This document shows positions 1 through 7,498 of a stretch of DNA of 10,915 bases, in pieces. Source of the DNA: Dehalococcoidia bacterium (GTDB taxonomy: Bacteria; Chloroflexota; Dehalococcoidia; UBA2979). The stretch's first letter is position 1. Each line of letters starts with the position of its first letter. The notes below the pieces were generated by a model, which was given only the letters and a program-made list of their open reading frames with translations, was not told the DNA's origin and made no database searches. The translations under genes were made by a program, and so were the position numbers. The stretch covers positions 1-10,915 of the forward strand of contig JASLOV010000032.1 of NCBI GenBank assembly GCA_030745285.1, in the 5' to 3' direction.

Positions 1-623
1 GCATGTCGATCGGCGCCGGGCACTGGGTCCACGCCACTCGCTACAACACCGACATGGTCGCGCTGCTGCTCGACAACAACGTCTACGGGCTCACGAAGAA
101 CCAGACTTCGCCGACGACGCCGCAGGGGCACCCGACGCTCACGCAGCCGGGGGGCTCGTACCTGCCGCCGCTCAACCCGGTCTCGGCGACGCTCGGCATC
201 AGCAACGCCTCATTCGTGGCGCAGACGGCGGAGTGGTTGCCGCCGCACCTCTACGCCACGCTGCAGGCGGCGTCTCGCCACAAGGGCTTCTCCTTCGTGC
301 GCATCATGCAGCGTTGCCCGAAGTTCGTGGACAACATCTTCTCCAACTACATCGAGCACCCCGAGCTGATTGAGCTGATCGAGCACGAGGATGGCGTCAC
401 CGTTCCGGCGCTGGAGCGCACGCACAAGGTCCGCCGTCAGCACGACCCGAGCGACCTCGACGCCGCTCGCTCGCTCGCCGAGGACGAAGAGGTGCTGCGG
501 CTAGGCATCTTCTACCGCGACGCCGACCGCCCGACGTACGAGACGACCCGGGCGCTGCCTCAGCACTCGGCGCAGGAGAAGCTGGAGCTGCTCTCGGAGG
601 AACTGGACCGACATGCCATCTGA
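1..623 (+). CDS. 2-oxoacid:ferredoxin oxidoreductase beta (TPP-binding) subunit, 5'-truncated
   Basis: C-terminal part of the TPP-binding subunit of a two-subunit 2-oxoacid:ferredoxin oxidoreductase (KorB/PorB type). This cytoplasmic enzyme oxidatively decarboxylates a 2-oxoacid to an acyl-CoA and reduces ferredoxin, and can run in reverse. The visible chain opens with SIGAGHWVHATRYN, which normally follows the GDGD TPP signature, so that signature and the true start lie upstream; the ATG at position 3 is internal. DNNVYGLTKNQTSPT matches the conserved TPP/Mg loop of KorB proteins. The HKGFSFVRIMQRCPKF strand and the later GIFYRDADRPTYE segment are also typical. The TGA is at 621-623. The next gene starts inside this one (11-nt overlap), implying one transcript and probable translational coupling. 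A KorA-like alpha subunit is expected just upstream, outside the window. The substrate (2-oxoglutarate, pyruvate or another) cannot be fixed from this fragment. Confidence 0.92.
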   Translation, partial: MSIGAGHWVHATRYNTDMVALLLDNNVYGLTKNQTSPTTPQGHPTLTQPGGSYLPPLNPVSATLGISNASFVAQTAEWLPPHLYATLQAASRHKGFSFVRIMQRCPKFVDNIFSNYIEHPELIELIEHEDGVTVPALERTHKVRRQHDPSDLDAARSLAEDEEVLRLGIFYRDADRPTYETTRALPQHSAQEKLELLSEELDRHAI

Positions 624-1752
624 GCCCTCATCCGAAGCTTCCGACCCGGCAGAATCAGCCGGCATGTCCGAAGCGGCCGAGGTCGCCCCTCGCGTTCGTG
701 CTGCGCTCGATAGCCTCTCCAGCAGAGTCGCGGCGTTCCGTTCCGCGGTCTCCGTCACCGCCGACCAGCTTCGCGGCTACCTGGCCCAGGGCGGGCAGAC
801 GGACGCCAGCGAGGCGTCGCGGGCCGCCCTCGGCGAGTTCGCCAGCGGTCGCATCGATGCTGCCCGGCTCTCCCAATTCGTCGCCGCCGCCACCCCGGCC
901 CGGGACGACGGCTGGGTCGAGCCGGTGCAGCAGGCGCTCGAGGTGCTGGAGCAGCTCGAGGCCGAGGGCGAGTCGCTGTTCCTCATACAGGTCGAAGCGG
1001 GCGCCGACCTGCGCTCCGGCGTCGAGCAGGCGCTGGCAAACGCCGGCCGAGCCTTCGGCGCGACGCGCCTCGCCGACCTCGCGCGTGCCGGGCGCTATGA
1101 GGGCGCATCCCACGACAACCTGCTTGCCTCGTTCCCCTTCCGCCGCTGGAGCGGTGCGGAGCGCAACCTCGCACCGCCGCTGGTGGTGGAGGTCCGGGGC
1201 GGCGACCTGCAGGCGGCGGCGCTCGCCGACTACCTCGACGGCTCGCAGGCGTTCGTGCTGCTGGTCGACGGCCATGTCTCACCGGCCCCGCTCGCCCGCC
1301 TGCTCACGCCCAGCGTGCTTGCGATCCAGGGCGAAGACGAGGAGTCGCTGGAACGCATCGCGGGTGTGACCGGGCCCGTCGTGGCAGCGCTGTTGCCCTC
1401 GGGTGCCGCTCGTTTTGTGCACGAGCCCGCGGTCGATGACGGCCTCGGGCAGCTCGAGGTGGAGTTCGTGCCCCAGGACGACCCGCGCCAGCCAGTCGGC
1501 ACGCGGTCGCCCTTCCAGCAGAGCGAGGAGCTGCGGCTCCTTCATGGGCTCGCAGCCGTCGCGCCGAAGACGGCCGCGTCGAAGCCCGACGCGAGTGCGG
1601 CGGAGCCCGCTGCCGCAGCCGAGCCGGGGGCGACTGCGGCGCCGAGCAGCAACGGAGCGGCACCGGCGGCGCAGGGCGACCCGGCGGGCACACTGGCCGC
1701 CTGGCTGCTGAGCCGGGCGGACCTCACGAATCTTGACGTGAACGGCGAATAG
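613..1752 (+). CDS. Uncharacterised protein between two 2-oxoacid oxidoreductases, Ala/Pro-rich C-terminal tail
   Basis: I do not recognise this 379-residue protein. Residues 1-125 are acidic, Ala-rich and probably helical. Residues 130-300 look like a folded alpha/beta domain, with strands such as SLFLIQVEAG, PPLVVEVRGG and AFVLLVDG and the segment FPFRRWSGAERNLAPP. Residues 315-357 are a low-complexity Ala/Pro/Ser linker, and the last 20 residues (AWLLSRADLTNLDVNGE) could form a short helix. There is no signal peptide, membrane segment or Cys cluster motif. The ATG at 613 is chosen because GGAGGA lies at 596-601; the alternative ATG at 664 has no such site. It overlaps the upstream beta-subunit gene by 11 nt and precedes the giant oxidoreductase, so a role with those enzymes (assembly, scaffold or regulatory subunit) is a fair inference from context only. 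The linker resembles flexible tethers in multienzyme complexes, but no lipoyl or biotin-type attachment motif is visible. Confidence 0.85.
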   Translation: MPSEPSSEASDPAESAGMSEAAEVAPRVRAALDSLSSRVAAFRSAVSVTADQLRGYLAQGGQTDASEASRAALGEFASGRIDAARLSQFVAAATPARDDGWVEPVQQALEVLEQLEAEGESLFLIQVEAGADLRSGVEQALANAGRAFGATRLADLARAGRYEGASHDNLLASFPFRRWSGAERNLAPPLVVEVRGGDLQAAALADYLDGSQAFVLLVDGHVSPAPLARLLTPSVLAIQGEDEESLERIAGVTGPVVAALLPSGAARFVHEPAVDDGLGQLEVEFVPQDDPRQPVGTRSPFQQSEELRLLHGLAAVAPKTAASKPDASAAEPAAAAEPGATAAPSSNGAAPAAQGDPAGTLAAWLLSRADLTNLDVNGE

Positions 1753-1859
1753 CGAGCGTGGTCCGGGCGGCGGCGCCGGCTGCCGGTCTCGGGCCCGCAT
1801 CGCATGACACGAGGCTTGTCCGGTCCTGACCGGGCGAGATGCGGCGAAGTGGCGTAACC
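1753..1859 (+). promoter_or_regulatory. Leader of the giant oxidoreductase gene with two short inverted repeats
   Basis: This 107-nt gap is the only long break in the first three genes. It holds CCGGC-T-GCCGG at 1776-1786 and CCGGTC-CT-GACCGG at 1820-1833. The second lies just upstream of both candidate start codons (1839 and 1860), where RNA structure could influence translation. No T-tract follows either repeat, and I see no convincing -35/-10 pair. GC-rich DNA produces such repeats by chance, so function is only a possibility. Confidence 0.3.
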
Positions 1860-4800
1860 ATGAGCAGCAAGAGCGAAGACGGCGTCGAGATCGAGGTGGC
1901 CGAGAGCACGGAGGCCTCGCCCAGGTACCCCGGTCTGGCGGTGGCGGAGGACGGCAGCAGCGCCGTCGTATATGTCGAGACGGCCGCCAGCGAGAGCGCG
2001 GGCGCCTATCCGATCACGCCCTCGACGCAGATGGGCGAGGGCTGGGCGGTGGCGATGGCCGCCGGCCAGACGAACGTCAACGGCCGCCGTCTGATCTTCT
2101 TCGAACCGGAGGGCGAGCACGCCGCCGCCGCGGTCACTGCCGGCATGAGCATGACGGGCCTGCGAGCGACGAACTTCTCGAGCGGCCAGGGACTCGCCTA
2201 CATGCACGAGTCGCTTTACGCGGCCGCCGGCAAGCGCCTCACCTACGTGCTCAACGTCGCCGCGCGGGCGATGACCAAGCACGCGCTCAACGTGCACGCC
2301 GGGCACGACGACTACCACGCGATCGACGACACCGGCTTCTTCCAGCTCTTCGCCAAGGACGTACAGCACGTCGCCGACCTCACGGCCATCGCCCACCGCA
2401 TCGCAGAGCTGGCGCTCACGCCGGGCGTCTGCGCCCAGGACGGCTTCCTCACCAGCCACGTGATCGAGTCGCTTCGCCTGCCGGAGCGCGAACTGATCAA
2501 GGACTACCTCGGCGACCCGGCGGACATGATCGAGACGCCGACCGCGGCGCAGCGGATGACCTTCGGGTCGCGCCGGCGACGCATCCCGGAGATGTTCGAC
2601 CTCGACTACCCGGCGATGCTCGGGCCGGTGCAGAATCAGGACTCCTACGCGCAGGGCGTTGCCGCCCAGCGCCCGTTCTACTTCGACCACGTCGCAGAGC
2701 TGACGGACCGCGCGTTCGACGAATACGCCCAGCTCTCCGGGCGGCGCTACGCACGCGCGCTGGGGTACCGGCTGGAGGACGCCGAGTACGTGATCGCCGG
2801 GCAGGGCTCTGTGGTCTCGAACGCGGAAGCGGTCGCGGACTACCTGCGCGAGACGCGCGGCCTGAAGGTGGGCGTGCTCAATCTCGTGATGTTCCGCCCG
2901 TTCCCGGCCGACCTCGTCACCGACATGCTGCGCGGCAAGAAGGCCGTCGCCATCCTGGAGCGCGTGGACCAGCCCTTGGCGGTCGACCCGCCGATGCTGC
3001 GCGAGGTTCGCGCCGCCATGTCGAAGGCGATGGAGAACGCCCGCGCCGAGGGAGCGCGGCCCCACGCAGACGTCGCTGACGTGCCCGCCGACGAGGTGCC
3101 GGAGTTCTACGCCGGCGGCTTCGGCTTCGGCAGCCGTGACCTCCAGCCCGGTGACCTGATCGCCGCCGTCGACAACATGCTGGAGGGCGGCGGAGGCCGC
3201 CGTCACTTCTACCTCGGCATCGACTTCGTCAAGCGCGACACCGGCCTCGCTGCGCTCGACTCCTGGCAGCAGGAGGTGGTCGAGCAGTACCCGGATGTCG
3301 CCGGCCTGAACCTCACACCGCCCGAGCTGCCGAGCCTGATCCCGGAGGGCTCCGTCTCGCTGCGCATCCACTCGATTGGCGGGTGGGGTGCGATCACGAT
3401 GGGCAAGAACCTGGCGCTCACCACCTTCGAGCTGCTCGGCCTGCACGTGAAGGCCAACCCCAAGTACGGCTCCGAGAAGAAGGGGCAGCCCACGACCTTC
3501 TTCGGCACGATCAGCCCGGAGCCCGTGCTCACCAACGCCGAGCTGAAGCAGGTCGACGTCGTGCTCTCGCCCGACCCGAACGTCTTCGGCCACTCCGACC
3601 CGCTCGGCGGCCTCAGCGAGGGCGGCGCGTTCGTGATCCAGAGCGATCAGGAGCCGGCCGAGCTGCTCAAGTCGCTGCCGCCGGCCGCGCGCAGTGCGAT
3701 CCGCGAACGCAAACTTCGCGTCTACGCGCTCGACGGCTTCCAGATCGCCTCGGAGGAGGCGAGCGACGCGGAGCTGCGCTACCGCATGCAGGGCGCCGCC
3801 TTCATGGGCGCGTTCTTCGCCGTCTCGCCGCTCACGGAGCGCGAGGGGTTAGACCGCGAACGGCTCTTCGAGGGCATCCACGCCCAGCTGGCGAAGAAGT
3901 TCGGCCACCTCGGCGAGCAGGTCGTCGATGACAACCTGCGCGTGATCCAACGCGGCTTCGACGAGCAGCGCGAGATTACCACCGCCGACGGGCTGGCCGA
4001 GGCGGCCGAGATAGTCGAACTGGTCGCCGTCGGCGCCGGCGGCGAGATGCCGCCGATCCTGAACGTCCCGAGCGCCCAGCCGGGCATCGCCCACCCGGGC
4101 CGCTTCTGGGACCAGGTCTGCACGATGTGCAACATCGGCGAGGACCCGATCGCCGACCCCTTCGCCGCGATCAGCGCCATGCCGGCCGGTTCGAGCGCGA
4201 TCCGCGACATGACGAACGTGCGCTTCGAGGTGCCGGAGTTCATCCCTGACCTCTGCACCGGTTGCGCGCAGTGCTGGGTGCAGTGCCCGGACGTCGCGAT
4301 CCCGGGCCTGGTCAACACCACCGGCCAGATCCTCGACACCGCCATCGCCACCGTCGCCGAGGAGCGGCCGCTGGAGCTGATCCGCGAGATCTCGGCCGAA
4401 CTCGCCGGCGAGGCTCACCGCCTGCTCGGGGCGGAGGAATTCACGACCTTCGACAACACGCTCGCCACCGCCTACGCGACCGTCGCCGGGGCGCTGCCGT
4501 GGGACAGCGAGCGCAAGACCGCGCTCGACGACGAGTTCGCGGTGGTCGCCGCCTTCCTCGCGGACTTCCCGCTGGCGAAGACCGTCCCCTTCTTCGAGGT
4601 ACTGGAGCGCAAGCAGGAGGGCAGCGGCGGGCTGGTGTCGATCACCATCAACCCGGACGCCTGCAAGGGCTGCAATCTCTGCGTCGACGTGTGCCCGGAG
4701 GACGCGCTGATCACCGTCCGCCAGGACGAGAGGATGAACGAACGCCTGCGCCGCAACTGGAAGTTGTGGGAGCGCCTGCCCGATACCGATGACCGCTTCC

Positions 4801-6962
4801 TGAACATCAGCAACATCGAAGAAGGCATCGGGGTGCTTCCCACCCTGCTGCTCAAGAAGGACGTCAACGGCTCCATGGTGAGCGGCGACGGCGCATGCAT
4901 GGGCTGCGGCGAGAAGACGTCGATCCACCTCGTGCTCTCCACCATCGAGGCGCTGATGCAGCCCCGGGTCAGGGCCTACGTCGAGAGGCTCGACGGGCTG
5001 GTCTCCGGCCTCGAATCGAAGTCGCGGGAGCTGCTGGCGACCGGCGCGGACCTCGATGCCGCCGCCGAGGTGGCCGAGGGCGAGACGGTCGGCCTCGTGG
5101 TCGACGCCGCTCGCCGGGATGAGCTGCAGGAGCTGAACGACGTGCGGAAGGCGCTGGAAGACCTGCGCTGGCGCTACCTGGAGGGCCCCAGCGGCCGCGG
5201 CCGCTCGACCCTGGGGATCACAAACAGCACCGGCTGTTCGTCGGTCTGGGGCAGCACCTTCCCGTACAACCCCTACCCGTACCCGTGGGTGAACCACCTC
5301 TTCCAGGACGCCCCGTCGATCGCCATCGGCGTCTTCGAGGGACACATGCGCAAGATGGCCGACGCCTTCACGGCGGTACGCCGCGCCGAGCTGTACCTGG
5401 ACGATGCTTACGACGCGGCCAAGCATGAGCCGTTCTTCGAGGCCTTCGACTGGCGGGAGTTCGACGACGACGAGTTTGCGCTTTGCCCGCCGATCCTCTC
5501 GATCGGCGGCGACGGCGCGATGTTTGACATCGGTTTCCAGAACCTCTCGCGGCTGCTCGCCTCCGGCAAGCCGATCCGCGTGATCATCCTCGACACGCAG
5601 GTGTACTCGAACACCGGCGGCCAGGCCTGCACCAGCGGCTTCATCGGCCAGGTGTCGGACATGGCGGCGTGGGGCGGGGCGCAGCACGGCAAGGAGGAGA
5701 CGCGCAAGGAGATCGCGATGATCGCGATGGCGCACCGCGGCGCCTTCGTCATGCAGACGTCGCAGGCCCTGCCGTCGCACCTCATGGGCGGCATGCTGCA
5801 GGCGCTGCAGACGCGACGCCCGGCGGTGGTCAACATCTACACGCCGTGCCCGGTGGAGCACGGCCTGACGGACGACTGGGCGGCGCAGGCCTCGCGGCTC
5901 GCGCTCGAAAGCCGCGCCTTCCCGCACCTGGTGTACGACCCGGATGCCGGGAGCTCGTTCTCGGAGTGCCTCGATCTTGCCGGCAACCCGTCGGCGAACC
6001 AGGTCTGGCCCACGTACCAGCTCGAGGGGGTGGACGAGGACGGCGAGGAGTGTGAGCTCGACCTGCCTCTCACGGTCGCCGACTGGGCTGCGACCGAAGG
6101 CCGCTTCCGCCGGCATTTCCGCGAGTTGCCCGCCGCTGTCGCCGACGAGAGTCTGATGGCGTTCGCGGACTACGTCGCAGCGACGGCAGAGGAGCGCGAG
6201 GGCAGGACGCCGTTCATCTACACCATCGATGACGACCGCCTGCTGAAGCGGCTCCAGGTCTCCGACGAGATCGTCGACCTCGGCATCGATCGTGTGCTGC
6301 TCTGGTCGCAGCTGCGGCAGATGGCGGGGACGGAAGTCTCCGACGCCGCGCGTCGCCTCATCACCCGCGAGCTTGAGGCGCAGTTCCAGCAACAGGCCGA
6401 GGCGCTGAAGGCGGAGTACGAGCAGCGGCTGGCGCACCTCAAGGCGACCTACCCGCAGGTGATCGCCCGGCGGCTGGCCGAGGGCCTGCTCAGCGGCGAC
6501 GGTGGCTCAGCGCTGAGCGTCGTGTTGGGCGGCAGCATCGGTTCTGAGGGCGGCGCGCTGACGTCGATTCCCCCGACGATCGGCAACGGTGCTCAAGCGG
6601 CCATCGTGGCGCCGGTCAACGTGCCCGCTGGGTCGAACGGGGCGTCGGCGATCGCGACCGCTCCGCCCGAGGAGACGGCGGCGACGGAGGAGGACGAGGC
6701 AGACGCTGCCTCGACCGGCGGGCCGACGATTGATACAGAACTCTGCACGACCTGCGATGAGTGCACGAACATCAACAACGACATGTTTTCCTACGACGAG
6801 AACAAGCAGGCCTACGTCAAGGACGTGAGCGCGGGCACCTTCAAGGAACTGGTGATGAGTGCGGAGCGTTGTACCGCGCTGATCATCCACCCCGGCGCAC
6901 CGCACGACCCGACCGAGCCTGACCTGGAGAAGTGGATCGAGCGGGCGGCGCCCTTCAACTAG
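1860..6962 (+). CDS. Giant single-chain pyruvate:ferredoxin oxidoreductase with C-terminal ferredoxin domain
   Basis: Predicted to catalyse pyruvate + CoA + oxidised ferredoxin <-> acetyl-CoA + CO2 + reduced ferredoxin in the cytoplasm. The 1,700 residues (numbered from ATG 1860) follow the NifJ order. First is an alpha domain with YPITP (50-54) and AARAMTKHAL; second, a transketolase-C-like domain near 308-400; third, a gamma domain near 497-697. Two 4Fe-4S motifs follow, CTGCAQCWVQCP (799-810) and CKGCNLCVDVCP (935-946). The TPP domain has CMGC (1013-1016), TGC (C1126), GDG (1217-1219), YSNTGGQ (N1251) and TPC (C1330). T53, E84, R136 and N1251 match the active-site Thr, Glu, Arg and Asn of Desulfovibrio africanus PFOR, and C1013/C1016/C1126/C1330 match its proximal-cluster ligands. 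Unusual parts are a CTMC at 754-757, helical insertions at about 810-930 and 1020-1120, a coiled segment at 1498-1545, a low-complexity linker to 1625, and a ferredoxin domain with C1629/C1632/C1635 and C1671. Classical enzymes have about 1,170-1,230 residues. ATG 1839 adds seven residues; neither start has a clear Shine-Dalgarno site. Pyruvate is inferred from the PFOR-like alpha motifs; another 2-oxoacid is possible. Confidence 0.9.
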   Translation: MSSKSEDGVEIEVAESTEASPRYPGLAVAEDGSSAVVYVETAASESAGAYPITPSTQMGEGWAVAMAAGQTNVNGRRLIFFEPEGEHAAAAVTAGMSMTGLRATNFSSGQGLAYMHESLYAAAGKRLTYVLNVAARAMTKHALNVHAGHDDYHAIDDTGFFQLFAKDVQHVADLTAIAHRIAELALTPGVCAQDGFLTSHVIESLRLPERELIKDYLGDPADMIETPTAAQRMTFGSRRRRIPEMFDLDYPAMLGPVQNQDSYAQGVAAQRPFYFDHVAELTDRAFDEYAQLSGRRYARALGYRLEDAEYVIAGQGSVVSNAEAVADYLRETRGLKVGVLNLVMFRPFPADLVTDMLRGKKAVAILERVDQPLAVDPPMLREVRAAMSKAMENARAEGARPHADVADVPADEVPEFYAGGFGFGSRDLQPGDLIAAVDNMLEGGGGRRHFYLGIDFVKRDTGLAALDSWQQEVVEQYPDVAGLNLTPPELPSLIPEGSVSLRIHSIGGWGAITMGKNLALTTFELLGLHVKANPKYGSEKKGQPTTFFGTISPEPVLTNAELKQVDVVLSPDPNVFGHSDPLGGLSEGGAFVIQSDQEPAELLKSLPPAARSAIRERKLRVYALDGFQIASEEASDAELRYRMQGAAFMGAFFAVSPLTEREGLDRERLFEGIHAQLAKKFGHLGEQVVDDNLRVIQRGFDEQREITTADGLAEAAEIVELVAVGAGGEMPPILNVPSAQPGIAHPGRFWDQVCTMCNIGEDPIADPFAAISAMPAGSSAIRDMTNVRFEVPEFIPDLCTGCAQCWVQCPDVAIPGLVNTTGQILDTAIATVAEERPLELIREISAELAGEAHRLLGAEEFTTFDNTLATAYATVAGALPWDSERKTALDDEFAVVAAFLADFPLAKTVPFFEVLERKQEGSGGLVSITINPDACKGCNLCVDVCPEDALITVRQDERMNERLRRNWKLWERLPDTDDRFLNISNIEEGIGVLPTLLLKKDVNGSMVSGDGACMGCGEKTSIHLVLSTIEALMQPRVRAYVERLDGLVSGLESKSRELLATGADLDAAAEVAEGETVGLVVDAARRDELQELNDVRKALEDLRWRYLEGPSGRGRSTLGITNSTGCSSVWGSTFPYNPYPYPWVNHLFQDAPSIAIGVFEGHMRKMADAFTAVRRAELYLDDAYDAAKHEPFFEAFDWREFDDDEFALCPPILSIGGDGAMFDIGFQNLSRLLASGKPIRVIILDTQVYSNTGGQACTSGFIGQVSDMAAWGGAQHGKEETRKEIAMIAMAHRGAFVMQTSQALPSHLMGGMLQALQTRRPAVVNIYTPCPVEHGLTDDWAAQASRLALESRAFPHLVYDPDAGSSFSECLDLAGNPSANQVWPTYQLEGVDEDGEECELDLPLTVADWAATEGRFRRHFRELPAAVADESLMAFADYVAATAEEREGRTPFIYTIDDDRLLKRLQVSDEIVDLGIDRVLLWSQLRQMAGTEVSDAARRLITRELEAQFQQQAEALKAEYEQRLAHLKATYPQVIARRLAEGLLSGDGGSALSVVLGGSIGSEGGALTSIPPTIGNGAQAAIVAPVNVPAGSNGASAIATAPPEETAATEEDEADAASTGGPTIDTELCTTCDECTNINNDMFSYDENKQAYVKDVSAGTFKELVMSAERCTALIIHPGAPHDPTEPDLEKWIERAAPFN

Positions 6963-7018
6963 TCGCTGCAGTCGGAGCGCCTCGACCGCTTCGGCACTGG
7001 AGGCGACAAGGAGGCCGC

Positions 7019-7438
7019 GTGTTCGGTGTTCGGACGGCCGCGGTGACGGCTGTGGCGCTATTGCTCGCCGTCGCGCTCTTCCAGCTCGCGCTCGCCGCGG
7101 GCGTGCCCTGGGGCTCCGCGGCTTACGGGGGTGACGCCGCGGCCGCGGACGGTTCGCTCTCGGCCAGCCTGCGGGCCTCGAGCGGCGTCGCGGTCCTGAT
7201 CCTCGGACTGGCGGCCTGGATCGTGCTGGCGAGGGGCGGCGTCGTGACGGCTGGCCGCCTCGACCGGCGATTGGTCCTCGCCCTGACCTGGGTGATCGTG
7301 GCGATGATGGCGCTCAACACGCTCGCCAACGCCACCTCGAGCAGCGATGTCGAGCGCTGGCTGATGGGGACGGTCGCGGTCGCGCTCGTCGCCCTCTGCG
7401 CGGTCGTCGTGCTGCACGGGGGCGAGTCCGCCGAGTAG
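7019..7438 (+). CDS. Small four-helix integral membrane protein of unknown function
   Basis: A 139-residue hydrophobic protein with four predicted membrane helices at about 6-28, 54-71, 84-104 and 114-132. The motif GVPWGSAAYGG (28-38) follows helix 1, and WVIVAMMALNTLANATSSSDVERWLMG spans the end of helix 3 and the start of helix 4 (residues 91-117). From memory this pattern, with PWG after helix 1 and LNTLAN at the end of helix 3, recurs in uncharacterised small membrane proteins of high-GC bacteria; no function is known to me. The GTG start at 7019 is chosen because AAGGAGG lies at 7008-7014 and helix 1 begins at once. A longer reading from ATG 6932 would overlap the upstream gene and add an Arg-rich stretch unlikely to be translated. 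It lies 56 nt after the giant oxidoreductase and could be co-transcribed, but nothing in its sequence suggests a redox role. Confidence 0.75.
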   Translation: MFGVRTAAVTAVALLLAVALFQLALAAGVPWGSAAYGGDAAAADGSLSASLRASSGVAVLILGLAAWIVLARGGVVTAGRLDRRLVLALTWVIVAMMALNTLANATSSSDVERWLMGTVAVALVALCAVVVLHGGESAE

Positions 7439-7461
7439 GTCCAGGAACCGGCATCCTCTCC

Positions 7462-7484
7462 GACGATGGCGCAGCGCCACCGTC
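7462..7484 (+). terminator. Candidate hairpin after the membrane-protein gene
   Basis: GACG (7462-7465) pairs with CGTC (7481-7484), and TGGCG (7467-7471) pairs with CGCCA (7475-7479). There is one A/C mismatch between the two stems and a CAG loop. It sits 24 nt after the TAG of the membrane-protein gene and upstream of the nitroreductase promoter candidate, where a terminator is expected. No T-run follows, so intrinsic termination is uncertain. Confidence 0.35.
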
Positions 7485-7498
7485 CAACGGCTCTCGGC

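Noticed and set aside
3..5. ATG at position 3 as the real start of the first gene
   Set aside because: The encoded SIGAGHW segment is internal to KorB proteins, and the GDGD TPP motif that must precede it is missing, so the gene begins before the window.
1403..1711. Second + frame open reading stretch inside the 613-1752 gene
   Set aside because: Arg/Ser/Pro-rich shadow frame with no ribosome binding site and no recognisable domain.
1542..3593. Long minus-strand open frame (683 codons) opposite the giant oxidoreductase
   Set aside because: It lies antisense to a strongly recognisable enzyme. Its translation is Arg/Val/His/Leu-rich with no domain, as expected when a high-GC gene is read on the other strand.
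3849..6437. Long minus-strand open frame (862 codons) opposite the Fe-S and TPP domains
   Set aside because: Antisense shadow. The + strand has all conserved cluster and TPP motifs, and the minus translation is low-complexity and unrecognisable.
6932..7018. Longer start (ATG 6932) for the four-helix membrane protein
   Set aside because: It overlaps the end of the oxidoreductase gene and adds an Arg-rich stretch. GTG 7019 has AAGGAGG at ideal spacing.
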